A stretch of 64,000 bases of DNA from Bacillus alkalicellulosilyticus (GCF_002019795.1 NZ_KV917381.1:1485210-1549209), one strand, 5' to 3'. Shown: positions 53,261 to 61,844, counted from the first letter of the stretch. The notes: generated by a model from the letters alone, not told the origin. Translations and numbers: made by a program.

Positions 53261-53701
53261 GGTCGTTCATCGAGTGAATGAATGACGTTATAGGAGCGGG
53301 AGGAAGAAGAAAGGTCGTTCATGGATCGAATGAACGACTTTAAAGGAGCATGAGGAAGGAGAAAGGTCGTTCATTGAGTGAATGAACGACTTAAGAGGAG
53401 CAGGAGGAAGCGAAAAGGTCGTTCATAAAGCGAATGAACGACTTAAGAGGAGCGGGAGGAAGAAGAAAGGTCGTTCATGGATCGAATGAACGACTTTAAA
53501 GGAGCATGAGGAAGGAGAAAGGTCGTTCATGGAGCGAATGAACGACTTAAGAGGAGCAGGAGGAAGCGAAAAGGTCGTTCATAAAGCGAATGAACGACTT
53601 TAAAGGAGCAGGAGGAAGCGAAAAGGTCGTTCATGGATCGAATGAACGACTTAAGAGGAGCGTGAGAAAGGAGAAAGGTCGTTCATTGAGTGAATGAAAG
53701 A
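53261..53701. repeat. Nine-unit hairpin repeat, period exactly 52 bp
   Basis: Units begin (GGTCGTTCAT) at 53261, 53313, 53365, 53417, 53469, 53521, 53573, 53625 and 53677. Each has the dyad GTCGTTCAT-N7-ATGAACGAC and then a purine-rich linker containing AGGAGC and GAGGAAG. Loops vary (for example GGATCGA, TGAGTGA, AAAGCGA) while the arms are almost invariant; the first and last units have one damaged arm. Units 2-4 and 5-7 form a higher-order 156-bp repeat. The period is not a multiple of three, so it is not coding. Confidence 0.85.
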
Positions 53702-53822
53702 AGGTACAAGAGTTGCAAGGCCAAAATAAAGCCGCCTAAGAAGAAAATTGTCCGAGCTGACGAGGTGGTCAAGCCCAAAACAAGTCGAACCGAATCCGCA
53801 TGAACCCCATAACACCAAATAT
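53702..53822 (+). other. Unassigned spacer after the repeat array
   Basis: Purine-rich sequence without an ORF, probably decayed repeat-flanking DNA. Together with 53173-53260 on the other side it shares GGAAG/GAAAG words with the array but no full dyad. Confidence 0.3.
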
Positions 53823-53824
53823 AT

Positions 53825-53884
53825 AAAAAAAGAACCAAAAATTGTTCAAAAGCTGGTGATGAACAATTTTAGTTCTTTTTTTAT
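53825..53884. terminator. Bidirectional terminator before aroK
   Basis: AAAAAAGAAC-C-AAAAATTGTTCA and TGAACAATTTT-A-GTTCTTTTTT arms, with T-tracts for both strands. Confidence 0.85.
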
Positions 53885-53913
53885 ATAAGCACTTAGCTAT
53901 TTCATTTTTCTTA

Positions 53914-54447
53914 TTACTCGTACAGTTCCCAGGCTAATTTAAGAGACTCTACAATGTTATCTGCAATAGCTTCCACATCTAAATCGTCTGTTTGATATTG
54001 TGAATTATGAAGTGAATATGTTTCTTGTCTTTTGTGAAAAAGTTCTTCAATTTCTTCAATCTTACGCCCTTGTAAAACAGGGCGGCTATCGATAAGGATA
54101 TCTAACCGCTCTTTCCACGTCTCCCACGATACATCCAAATGGAACACGATGCAGTTTTCCAAACAGACTTCTTGAATTTCCTTTTGGAGAAATGCGCCGC
54201 CACCTAACGATAAAACCTTTAGCTTTTGTTTGCAAAATGTAGTGGTCATTTCTTTTTCTTTTTCTCTAAATGCTTTTTCTCCTATCGTTTGAAAAATTTC
54301 AGGAATCGGCATCGAGAACTCTTTTTCGATTTCTTTATCGATATCGATAAAGGTGCGATATAGTTTTTGGGCGACTAGTTGACCTACTGTCGTTTTTCCT
54401 ACCCCCATAAAACCTATAAATACAATACTTTTTTCTCTAAGATTCAT
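53914..54447 (-). CDS. aroK: Shikimate kinase
   Basis: 177 aa. Walker A 'GFMGVGKTTVG', shikimate-binding 'FIDIDKEIE' (DxD) and 'SLGGGAF' (GGG), and lid arginine region 'SRPVLQG'. Phosphorylates shikimate in the aromatic amino-acid pathway. ATG 54447 has AGGAAGTG 6 nt upstream. It lies 42 nt after aroD and probably shares its transcript. Confidence 0.93.
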   Translation of the reverse strand: MNLREKSIVFIGFMGVGKTTVGQLVAQKLYRTFIDIDKEIEKEFSMPIPEIFQTIGEKAFREKEKEMTTTFCKQKLKVLSLGGGAFLQKEIQEVCLENCIVFHLDVSWETWKERLDILIDSRPVLQGRKIEEIEELFHKRQETYSLHNSQYQTDDLDVEAIADNIVESLKLAWELYE

Positions 54448-54489
54448 TGCAAGCACTTCCTACTATATTTTAATAATTTATCACTCTGT

Positions 54490-55239
54490 CTAAGATGGTT
54501 GTTTTACCATATGCACGATTTGCCGAAGTGTTTCAATCGGGATTTGGCCAGGGGCGGAGCTTTTTTCTCCTACTGCAAATGTAACGACTGACCCATAGAA
54601 CCAGCCCATTACTCTACTGATGGCACCTAGTTCTCCCATAGACATCGTGATAACCGGAATTTCCAACGTCTCACTTGCCTCTTTAGTGACTTCTAATAAA
54701 GCATGAACGTCATTTTTATGTAAAGGCATAACTGCCACTTTTGCTATATCAGCTCCGTAAAACTCCATCTGAAGTAACCTTTTAAGAATTTCTTTTTGGG
54801 GAGGAGTCTTTTCAAAATTATGATGTGATAAAACGAGCAGTGTATTGTGTTGTTTTGACACATCTCTAAGCTTTGCGATATGAGCAGGGTCATTGGCTAG
54901 CTCAAAGTCAACCATAGAGACATACTTACTTTTGCTCATTTCGCAAAGTAGCTCAACAACTTCTTCTGTACTGAGAGAAATAGCTTGTCCGCCTTCTTTC
55001 TGAGAACGGATTGTAACTAGAAGTGGGATGCGTTGTCCGTGTTCGTGCAATTTCTCTAATGTCAAAATGACGGCATCTACACTATCAATATCATCAAAAA
55101 AATCAAGGCGCCACTCGATGATGTCGGGTTGTTTTGGAATGATAACCGCAAGCTCACTTAGCAGACTCTCCGTATTATTACCGGTTAAAGGCGTGCAAAT
55201 ATATGGTACATCTTTTCCGTTTACTAAATCTTGTAACAT
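54490..55239 (-). CDS. aroD: 3-dehydroquinate dehydratase, type I
   Basis: 249 aa. Schiff-base type I enzyme: 'IIEWRLDFFDD' (substrate Glu/Arg), catalytic His in 'LLVLSHHNFEKTP' and Schiff-base Lys in 'ADIAKVAVMP'. Converts 3-dehydroquinate to 3-dehydroshikimate. B. subtilis uses the unrelated type II enzyme YqhS, which lies between yqhR and yqhT there; that gene is absent here. ATG 55239 follows GAGGAGG. Operon aroD-aroK supplies two consecutive parts of the shikimate pathway. Confidence 0.95.
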   Translation of the reverse strand: MLQDLVNGKDVPYICTPLTGNNTESLLSELAVIIPKQPDIIEWRLDFFDDIDSVDAVILTLEKLHEHGQRIPLLVTIRSQKEGGQAISLSTEEVVELLCEMSKSKYVSMVDFELANDPAHIAKLRDVSKQHNTLLVLSHHNFEKTPPQKEILKRLLQMEFYGADIAKVAVMPLHKNDVHALLEVTKEASETLEIPVITMSMGELGAISRVMGWFYGSVVTFAVGEKSSAPGQIPIETLRQIVHMVKQPS

Positions 55240-55402
55240 AAATCCTCCTCATTGTTCCTGTGTACTCTATTTTAATTAATCTTAATCATAAAAGTCGAAA
55301 AGAGCAACACCCATTAGTGAATCAAAGAATAAACAAAGCATAGTTCTACATTGGACTTGCTTATCATAGGTTGTACTAAGAGATAGTACTGGGGTGAGAG
55401 AG

Positions 55403-55684
55403 ATGAAATCAATTCTATCAGGGCTTGAGGCAGCTGTTATGGGTATGGTCGCGATTCGATTAATTTCAGGAATGATTGAATTAACAGCAGCAGCTCTAAT
55501 GTTTAAGTTCAATAGTATAGAAAAAGCAGTAGCCATTAATGCCTTATTGGCCGTTGTGGGACCCATCGTTTTAATATCGACGATGACTGTAGGATTAATT
55601 GGAATGGCTGACAAGTTATCATTTGGGAAGCTCCTTTTAATTGGAGCTGGAGTAGCCTTGATTTTAATAGGATTGAAAAAGTAA
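55403..55684 (+). CDS. yqhV: YqhV (DUF2619) membrane protein
   Basis: 93 aa with three hydrophobic segments; 'SGLEAAVMGMVAIRLISGMIEL' (short form) and '[14 protein letters not shown]' match YqhV, which lies directly before spoIIIAA in bacilli. ATG 55403 is chosen because GGGGTG lies about 7 nt upstream. Function unknown; position suggests expression in or near the mother cell sporulation programme. Confidence 0.88.
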   Translation: MKSILSGLEAAVMGMVAIRLISGMIELTAAALMFKFNSIEKAVAINALLAVVGPIVLISTMTVGLIGMADKLSFGKLLLIGAGVALILIGLKK

Positions 55685-55773
55685 ACGGACTTTAGATTAT
55701 TGAGCATAATCTTGTCCATTCTGCATAGGTTTTCTAAGAAATACATTGTCAAGCGATGAAAGGAAGAGTCGTT

Positions 55774-56703
55774 ATGGAAGAAATCAATATGGTATTACCA
55801 GAAACGGTAAAAGGTGTTCTTGCTGAGTTTCCACCTTCCTTAACAAAGGATATTGAAGAAATTAGAATTCGTATCGACCGTCCCTTAGAAGTTATCGCTG
55901 CCGGGAAGCCTTACAACCCTTCGTATTTTGGAACACCTTATCTAATTACTCATGAAGATGCAAAGTTTCTGTTAAATCAGTTAAGTCAATACTCTCTCTA
56001 TGCCTTTGAAGAAGAATTAAAACGAGGCTACATCACCATACGAGGTGGCCATCGTGTTGGCTTAGCTGGGAAAGTGATTATTGAACAAGGCCAAGTGAAA
56101 GCATTGAAGGAAATCAGTTCCTACAATATTCGAGTAGCCAAACAAAAAGTGGGCGTTGCTAACAGGCTTATTCCTCACTTGTATGAAAAAAGGTGGCTCA
56201 ACACATTAATCATTGGTCCGCCACAAACAGGAAAAACAACATTACTTCGTGATATTGCACGCTTAATCAGCTGTGGTTCGATACCAGACAAAATTCCTTC
56301 ACAAAAAGTAGGGATAGTTGATGAGCGCTCTGAAATCGCAGCATCTGTAAATGGAATTCCTCAACATGAGCTAGGAAGTCGAGTAGATGTCCTTGATGGA
56401 TGTCCAAAAGCAGAGGGAATGATGATGCTCATTCGCTCAATGAGTCCGGATGTATTAATCGTTGATGAAATTGGTAGAAAAGAAGATGCAATTGCGATTC
56501 AAGAGGCCATTAATGCGGGAGTACAACTGATAACAACTGTTCATGGCTTTGACATGGAAGACATTGAACAGCGTCCTATCGTAAAAGAGTTACTAGATAT
56601 TGGAGCGTTTGAACGATGCATTGAACTCACTCGAACAAAAGGTGTTGGGACGATTCGAAGAATACGGAACAACCTTAAGAAAGATGTGGTGAGGATCATT
56701 TGA
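55774..56703 (+). CDS. spoIIIAA: Stage III sporulation ATPase SpoIIIAA
   Basis: 309 aa. AAA/secretion-type ATPase of the SpoIIIA-SpoIIQ feeding-tube complex between mother cell and forespore. Walker A 'IGPPQTGKTTLLRD', Walker B 'VLIVDEIG'. ATG 55774 has AAAGGAAG 7 nt upstream. It overlaps spoIIIAB by 4 nt. First gene of the eight-gene operon, which in B. subtilis is transcribed by SigE; I could not point to a convincing SigE -35/-10 pair here. Confidence 0.96.
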   Translation: MEEINMVLPETVKGVLAEFPPSLTKDIEEIRIRIDRPLEVIAAGKPYNPSYFGTPYLITHEDAKFLLNQLSQYSLYAFEEELKRGYITIRGGHRVGLAGKVIIEQGQVKALKEISSYNIRVAKQKVGVANRLIPHLYEKRWLNTLIIGPPQTGKTTLLRDIARLISCGSIPDKIPSQKVGIVDERSEIAASVNGIPQHELGSRVDVLDGCPKAEGMMMLIRSMSPDVLIVDEIGRKEDAIAIQEAINAGVQLITTVHGFDMEDIEQRPIVKELLDIGAFERCIELTRTKGVGTIRRIRNNLKKDVVRII

Positions 56704-57212
56704 AGCTTTTAGGAGCAATCATCATCTTAATTGGGTCAACATGGGTAGGATTTGAATTTGCTAAAAGACTAAGTGAACGTCCAAGACAGCTAAGGCATTT
56801 AAAGGTAGCCTTACAGTCTCTTGAGGCAGAAATAATGTATGGGATGACCCCTTTAGCCCAAGCGAGTGCTAACTTAGCAAAACAACTTCCTAAGCCAATG
56901 ACGTATTTATTTGAAAGGTTTTCCTATCATTTACTTAACCATAGAGATAGTGTTGCAAGCGCCTGGGAAGAAAGTTTACGAGAAACGTGGCATTTAACAG
57001 CTCTTCTCCAATCGGAATTTGAAATTATGAAACAATTTGGAACGACTCTAGGTCAGCACGACCGGGCCAATCAACAAAAGCAAATTCGACTAACGCTCGC
57101 TCACCTTGAACGAGAAGAAGGAGATGCAAGAGACAAGCAAAACCGTTACGAAAAAATGATAAAAAGTCTCGGATTCTTAACAGGTTTACTCATCATTATT
57201 TTAATGCTGTAG
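56700..57212 (+). CDS. spoIIIAB: Stage III sporulation protein SpoIIIAB
   Basis: 170 aa; N- and C-terminal hydrophobic segments around a helical GspF-like domain ('FEFAKRLSERPRQLRHLKVAL', 'LEAEIMYGMTPLAQA'). TTG 56700 overlaps the spoIIIAA stop. Part of the SpoIIIA channel complex in the mother-cell membrane. Confidence 0.95.
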   Translation: MKLLGAIIILIGSTWVGFEFAKRLSERPRQLRHLKVALQSLEAEIMYGMTPLAQASANLAKQLPKPMTYLFERFSYHLLNHRDSVASAWEESLRETWHLTALLQSEFEIMKQFGTTLGQHDRANQQKQIRLTLAHLEREEGDARDKQNRYEKMIKSLGFLTGLLIIILML

Positions 57213-57254
57213 GAAGTTAGGAGAGAGAACTGATGGTAAGAGGAGGAGAGATGC

Positions 57255-57461
57255 GTGGCTTATGACGTTAATACAATCTTTCAAATTGCTGGAATAGGAA
57301 TAGTGGTCGCCATGATTCATACGGTTTTAAAGCAAATGGGAAAGGAAGATTGGGCGCACTGGGTAACATTAATTGGCTTTGTCGTTGTGTTATACATGGT
57401 TGCTTCTATCGTAGATGACCTCTTTCAAAAAATTAAGGGCGTATTCCTCCTGCAGGGGTAA
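57255..57461 (+). CDS. spoIIIAC: Stage III sporulation protein SpoIIIAC
   Basis: 68 aa with two hydrophobic helices; 'FQIAGIGIVVAMIHTVLKQMGKEDWAHWVT' (short form) is typical. GTG start with a strong AGGAGGAGAG upstream. Confidence 0.95.
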   Translation: MAYDVNTIFQIAGIGIVVAMIHTVLKQMGKEDWAHWVTLIGFVVVLYMVASIVDDLFQKIKGVFLLQG

Positions 57462-57470
57462 AAGGGGGTG

Positions 57471-57866
57471 TTGGCCATTGAAATTGTTCAAATTGTAGGA
57501 TTGGGGCTGGTGACGACGTTCCTAGCCCTCGTTGTGAAAGAACATAAACCGCTATTTGCCTTTTTGTTAACGGTATTCGTTGGTATTATCATCTTCCTTT
57601 TTCTAATTGATGAAATTTCAAAAGTGCTAGGGATGTTAGAAACGATTGCTCAAAGCGCAAACATTAATATGGTTTACCTACAAACGATTTTAAAAATTAT
57701 CGGGATTGCCTATATTTCAGAGTTTGGTGCTCAAATTGCAAAAGATGCAGGACAAGCCGCCATCGCTTCAAAAATTGAACTAGCTGGAAAAGTCTTAATC
57801 ATGGTCATGGCGATACCGATTTTAACGGCAATTATCGAAATGATTATTAACCTTATTCCAAATTAA
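57471..57866 (+). CDS. spoIIIAD: Stage III sporulation protein SpoIIIAD
   Basis: 131 aa, four hydrophobic segments; the C-terminal 'SEFGAQIAKDAGQAAIASKIELAGK' (short form) is the family signature. The start is unclear: GTG 57468 and TTG 57471 are very close to the AAAGGGGG RBS, and a rare ATT at 57477 would have ideal 9-nt spacing. Confidence 0.94.
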   Translation: MAIEIVQIVGLGLVTTFLALVVKEHKPLFAFLLTVFVGIIIFLFLIDEISKVLGMLETIAQSANINMVYLQTILKIIGIAYISEFGAQIAKDAGQAAIASKIELAGKVLIMVMAIPILTAIIEMIINLIPN

Positions 57867-57916
57867 AATTCAAAGGATACTAAGGGTGGTACAAGCCATA
57901 TGAAGGGGGTGAGGTA

Positions 57917-59086
57917 TTGCGCACAGTCGTTTTCACAATACTATTGACGCTTTTATTATTTCCAGCCATCACATTTGCTGAAACAGTAGACAAGCCCGAT
58001 GAAGGATTTGTTGAACAACAACTCGATAATTTAGGCCTTGATGAGGTCAGAGAATATTGGGATCAAATTGCTCATGAGTATGGTGGATTCTTACCTGAAA
58101 GTCAAAAAGGATCATTGCTAGATTTTTTGAGGGGGGACAAGCAATTCGCTCCTAAGGAATGGCTCATCGGGTTAGTGAAATTTCTTTTACATGAATTGCT
58201 CGTCAATGGAAAATTACTTGGAATGTTAATTCTGCTAACGGTGTTTTCTATGATTCTTCAAACGTTACAAAATGCATTTGAACAGCACACGATTAGTAAA
58301 GTCGCATATGCGATTACGTATATGGTACTCATTGTTCTTGCTTTAAATAGTTTCCATGTTGCGATTGTTTATGCGGTTGATGCGATCAATACAATGATTC
58401 ATTTCATGATGGCACTAATCCCTTTATTGTTAGCTTTAATGGCTTCCATTGGAAGTGTCACATCGGTCGCTTTTTTCCACCCAATCATTGTGTTCCTTGT
58501 AAATACAAGCGGTCTACTGATTCAAAATTTTGTGATGCCTTTGTTATTTTTATCAGCGATTCTTAGCATTGTAAGTACGCTTACTTCTCATTACAAAGTA
58601 ACCAAACTAGCAGATTTTTTACGTAACCTTAGTCTCGGGGCGTTAGGAGCCTTTTTGACGATTTTCCTTGGTGTTATCTCTGTTCAAGGGGCAACAAGTG
58701 CTGCTGCAGATGGAATAACAATTCGAACGGCTAAGTTTGTTGCAGGTAACTTTGTACCGGTGGTAGGGAGAATGTTCACCGATGCGGCAGACACCGTTAT
58801 GGGTGCTAGTGTCCTATTGAAGAATACTGTTGGACTAGCTGGGTTAGTTATCTTAATTTTATTGTGTGCATTTCCAGCGATTAAAGTTCTTTCACTAGCT
58901 CTTATTTTTAACATTGCGGCAGCCGTGTTACAGCCTCTTGGTGGGGGGCCTATCATTGATTGTTTAACGATTATTGGGAAGTCAGTCATCTTTATTTTCG
59001 CTGCATTGGCTACAGTATGCTTAATGTTCTTTCTAGCAGTTACGATTATCATCGCAGCTGGAAATGTATCACTTATGATGAGGTAA
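57917..59086 (+). CDS. spoIIIAE: Stage III sporulation protein SpoIIIAE
   Basis: 389 aa. N-terminal signal-like segment, an extracytoplasmic helical domain ('LDNLGLDEVREYWDQIAHEYGGFLP', short form), then about seven transmembrane helices. Transporter-like integral component of the SpoIIIA complex. TTG 57917 follows GGGGGTGAGG. Confidence 0.95.
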   Translation: MRTVVFTILLTLLLFPAITFAETVDKPDEGFVEQQLDNLGLDEVREYWDQIAHEYGGFLPESQKGSLLDFLRGDKQFAPKEWLIGLVKFLLHELLVNGKLLGMLILLTVFSMILQTLQNAFEQHTISKVAYAITYMVLIVLALNSFHVAIVYAVDAINTMIHFMMALIPLLLALMASIGSVTSVAFFHPIIVFLVNTSGLLIQNFVMPLLFLSAILSIVSTLTSHYKVTKLADFLRNLSLGALGAFLTIFLGVISVQGATSAAADGITIRTAKFVAGNFVPVVGRMFTDAADTVMGASVLLKNTVGLAGLVILILLCAFPAIKVLSLALIFNIAAAVLQPLGGGPIIDCLTIIGKSVIFIFAALATVCLMFFLAVTIIIAAGNVSLMMR

Positions 59087-59102
59087 GGAAAGGAGATGTA
59101 AA

Positions 59103-59729
59103 ATGGCCGTACTCACAGAATGGATTACTAATATTATATTGCTCATTTTATTAGCGACCATTGTTGAGTTGTTGCTTCCTAATTCTAGCATGCAACGCTA
59201 TGTGAAAATGGTCGTGGGCCTTCTATTGCTCGTCATGCTTCTAAACCCTATATTATCAGTATTTTCAAAGGATGTGAATGAATTGATTCCACTACTAAAT
59301 GAACACCAAACTTCAGAAAGTTCACTACAAAATTCAATAGAATTAAAGAAAATAGAAATAGAAATGGGACAACGTGCATATATTTCAGAACAGGTGGCTG
59401 TCCAAATGAAGAGACAAGTGGAAGAGGAGTTGATTGAAAGGTTCGATGTAAAAGCAAAAGACATAACATTAGAGATTGATGAAGTTTCTGGTCATTCAGA
59501 TGAAGTTGATGTGAAAGAAGTATCCATTCACCTAGCAAAAGAAACAGAAGAACTTGCAAATGAAGACACCATTGAAACCGTAGCGGTCGTTCGTATTGAC
59601 ATTAACGAAAGGTCATCAGATGACAAAGAGGACACACCAGATGTGAATGAAATTCTTTCGTTTTTATCAACGGAATGGCAAATTCCAAAGGACATTATCA
59701 CGGTATTTTGGGAAGGGGGCGAGCAATAA
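59103..59729 (+). CDS. spoIIIAF: Stage III sporulation protein SpoIIIAF
   Basis: 208 aa. Two N-terminal transmembrane helices and an acidic extracytoplasmic ring-building-motif domain. The C-terminus ends 'DIITVFWEGGEQ'. RBS AAGGAGATG before the ATG. In the mother-cell membrane facing the intermembrane space. Confidence 0.94.
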   Translation: MAVLTEWITNIILLILLATIVELLLPNSSMQRYVKMVVGLLLLVMLLNPILSVFSKDVNELIPLLNEHQTSESSLQNSIELKKIEIEMGQRAYISEQVAVQMKRQVEEELIERFDVKAKDITLEIDEVSGHSDEVDVKEVSIHLAKETEELANEDTIETVAVVRIDINERSSDDKEDTPDVNEILSFLSTEWQIPKDIITVFWEGGEQ

Positions 59730-59731
59730 CC

Positions 59732-60400
59732 ATGGATTCGGGCGAAAAAGACACGCAATGGTTAAAGAAACTGTTTGAAAAAAAGGGGGAAGGCAAGAAG
59801 GGGAATCAGAAGATGCATTATTTGGTCATGATTCTGTGCGTAGGTGCAGCCCTCATGATATTAGGAAACTTTTTCTCAGACGATGAACCTTCTTCGGGAA
59901 CTCAACCTGTCTTTAATGAAACTGAAACAACTTCTACTTCTGATGAACAAGCCGTCTTTGGACAAAAGGACAGCTCAGAACCTTCTACCATGAAAGAATA
60001 TGAAGTACGCTATGAAAATCAACTTAAAGAAGTACTGGACCAAATCATAGGGGTCTCTGAAGTTTCGATTATGATTAATCTAGCAACAACGGAAAGTAAG
60101 GTTTATGAGAGAAATACAAGCACGAAAGAACAAATGACAAATGAAACCGACCGTGAAGGCGGGAAAAGAAATGTAGAAGATACTTCAAGAGATGAACAGG
60201 TTGTTATTGTTCGAAACGGTGACAGAGAGGAACCTCTTCTTGTTAAAGAAGAAAAGCCTGCAATACGAGGCGTTCTTGTTGTCGCTAAAGGGGTCGAAAA
60301 TGCACAAGTAAAATCTTGGGTCGTAGAAGCCGTTAGTAGAGTACTAGATGTACCTTCACATCGAGTTTCTGTGCTCCCTAAAAAATCAGAGGAGGAATAA
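59732..60400 (+). CDS. spoIIIAG: Stage III sporulation protein SpoIIIAG
   Basis: 222 aa. One transmembrane helix (about residues 31-47) and a C-terminal ring-building domain ('YEVRYENQLKEVLDQIIGVSEVSIMINL', 'IRGVLVVAKGVENAQVK') that forms the large ring of the channel in B. subtilis. ATG 59732 lies 3 nt after the spoIIIAF stop with GGGGGGCG upstream; a longer frame reaching back to 59675 lacks an RBS. Confidence 0.95.
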   Translation: MDSGEKDTQWLKKLFEKKGEGKKGNQKMHYLVMILCVGAALMILGNFFSDDEPSSGTQPVFNETETTSTSDEQAVFGQKDSSEPSTMKEYEVRYENQLKEVLDQIIGVSEVSIMINLATTESKVYERNTSTKEQMTNETDREGGKRNVEDTSRDEQVVIVRNGDREEPLLVKEEKPAIRGVLVVAKGVENAQVKSWVVEAVSRVLDVPSHRVSVLPKKSEEE

Positions 60401-60403
60401 AAA

Positions 60404-60988
60404 ATGGTATTAAAAAGACAAACGGTATGGTTATTAACAATGCTTAGCTTAATTATTGTATTATCGGTCTACTACATGACATCTCCGGGGGAATCACTTG
60501 ATAATTATGCATACGTAGATGAGGATGAGGCAAATGTTTCAGAAGATGAAGCACAAGTTTCTCTACAGCTTGATGAAGAAGGAATGTCTTTAGCTGTTCA
60601 AGAAACTGAAGAAGGTGTGATTTCTGCCATTTCAAGCGATGAAACATTTACGACATTACGTTTAGAGCGTCAAATCAGTCGTGATAGAATGTTAGAATCA
60701 TTTACAAACATTATTACATCAGATGCTTCAGCAGAAGCAATTGCTCAAGCGGTTAGCAAGCAGGAAGCGTTACTTGCTCAGCAACAACAAGAGGAGTTAC
60801 TAGAAACATTAGTGAAAACAAAAGGCTACGATGATGTCCTTGTTATTGCAAGAGATGACAACAATGTAAACATTATCGTAAAAGCGGATGAGCTAACTCC
60901 AGCACAAGTAGTAGAAATTTTAGGGATGGCTAGAGACCAGCTTGGAGAAAAGCAAGTGGCCGTTGTTCATCAACCAATTTCGAAATAA
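60404..60988 (+). CDS. spoIIIAH: Stage III sporulation protein SpoIIIAH
   Basis: 194 aa. Single N-terminal transmembrane helix, acidic linker, and an extracytoplasmic YscJ/FliF-like domain that binds SpoIIQ of the forespore in B. subtilis. 'KTKGYDDVLVIARDDNNVNIIVKADELTPAQVVEI' (short form) is the domain core. RBS GAGGAGG. Last gene of the operon. Confidence 0.95.
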   Translation: MVLKRQTVWLLTMLSLIIVLSVYYMTSPGESLDNYAYVDEDEANVSEDEAQVSLQLDEEGMSLAVQETEEGVISAISSDETFTTLRLERQISRDRMLESFTNIITSDASAEAIAQAVSKQEALLAQQQQEELLETLVKTKGYDDVLVIARDDNNVNIIVKADELTPAQVVEILGMARDQLGEKQVAVVHQPISK

Positions 60989-60998
60989 TATAAAAGGG

Positions 60999-61033
60999 GG
61001 GTGTGACAAAGGGTTGTACCTTTTGTCACACCC
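60999..61033 (+). terminator. First hairpin after spoIIIAH
   Basis: GGGTGTGACAAA and TTTGTCACACCC, perfect 12-bp stem, 11-nt loop, weak T-tract. Confidence 0.6.
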
Positions 61034-61066
61034 TCTAAGCAATGAGCGAAACCGCCACATTCTTTT

Positions 61067-61104
61067 AAAGCCCGTTGTGAGTGGGTTCCCTCACAACGGG
61101 CTTT
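61067..61104. terminator. Second hairpin after spoIIIAH
   Basis: AAAGCCCGTTGTGAG and CTCACAACGGGCTTT, perfect 15-bp stem. Two strong hairpins in a row separate the sporulation operon from the next gene. Between here and 61218 I see nothing else. Confidence 0.7.
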
Positions 61105-61218
61105 GTGGCAGTAAAGTCATTGCAGTTGTGTTAGCTAGTTGTAGACTATGGTTTGATTTTATTATCCCTTTTAGACATTTTTCAGGAACTTGTCCTTAAT
61201 TTGAAGGTAAGTTTTTCT

Positions 61219-61289
61219 AAATTTCTTATACATGCTATACTATATGAAGTGGATAAGGTATATAATAGTTTACCGTATATAAGAAATTT
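61219..61289. promoter_or_regulatory. Long inverted repeat in the leader of the 120-aa gene
   Basis: AAATTTCTTATA (61219-61230) and TATAAGAAATTT (61278-61289) are perfect 12-bp arms 47 nt apart. The loop contains TATAAT-like sequence (61261-61266, TATAAT). It ends 30 bp before the start codon. Confidence 0.35.
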
Positions 61290-61319
61290 TCTGGACAAAG
61301 AAAGGGAGAGATTACCAAC

Positions 61320-61682
61320 ATGGAATGGAATGACCTGACTGAAGGCGCAAAAGCAGTTCTTGAGCAAACAAGAAATTTAAAAAATGACAACATTCAAATT
61401 GTAGAATTTGAGGTTGGATTTGAGCAGGAATTTGAAACCGAAAGTGGAAAAGTATATACAGTATCCATCCAAGAAGAAGATTATGCGAGCTTAAAACGAT
61501 TTACAAAAGAGAATGAGTATGGTGATAAATATCATATGGCGAGAAACAAAAACATCGTGAAAATTATCCTTCTTGAGAATGATAAGATTCCTGATAATTT
61601 ATCTGAGTTTCCTGTATTTAGACAATACAAAACGGATGCGATTGTGAAAGAAGCGGCGGTTGTAGAAGAAGGAGAGAACTAA
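61320..61682 (+). CDS. Small acidic cytoplasmic protein
   Basis: 120 aa, soluble, acidic, no recognised domain and no signal. Starts 'MEWNDLTEGAKAVLEQTRN'. RBS AAAGGGAGAG precedes the ATG by about 9 nt. Alternating beta and helix in the middle ('KVYTVSIQEEDYASLKRF') suggests a compact fold. It stands between the SpoIIIA terminators and accB with its own leader. I do not recognise it. Confidence 0.7.
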   Translation: MEWNDLTEGAKAVLEQTRNLKNDNIQIVEFEVGFEQEFETESGKVYTVSIQEEDYASLKRFTKENEYGDKYHMARNKNIVKIILLENDKIPDNLSEFPVFRQYKTDAIVKEAAVVEEGEN

Positions 61683-61778
61683 GGCGACGATGTGTCGCTT
61701 TCTTTCTATCATTTTTATATGACCTGGTAGTAAAAAAGGGACAATCCTTTAAAGGAACTTAAAAATCAGTAATGAGTT

Positions 61779-61801
61779 TACCATTGATCATATGGTATAA
61801 T
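61779..61801 (+). promoter_or_regulatory. accB: Dyad overlapping a -10 element before accB
   Basis: TACCAT (61779-61784) and ATGGTA (61792-61797) flank TGATCAT; the right arm overlaps a perfect TATAAT (61796-61801). No good -35 is at the usual distance, so the promoter may need help or be controlled at this dyad. Confidence 0.35.
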
Positions 61802-61844
61802 GGGTAGGTACTAAATGGAAGAGTTGAAGTCAGGAGGAAGTAGT

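Noticed and set aside
53261-53701. CRISPR array
   Set aside because: The repeat is 9+9 bp dyads with 7-nt loops and conserved linkers; units are copies along their whole 52 bp, there are no unique spacers and no cas genes nearby.
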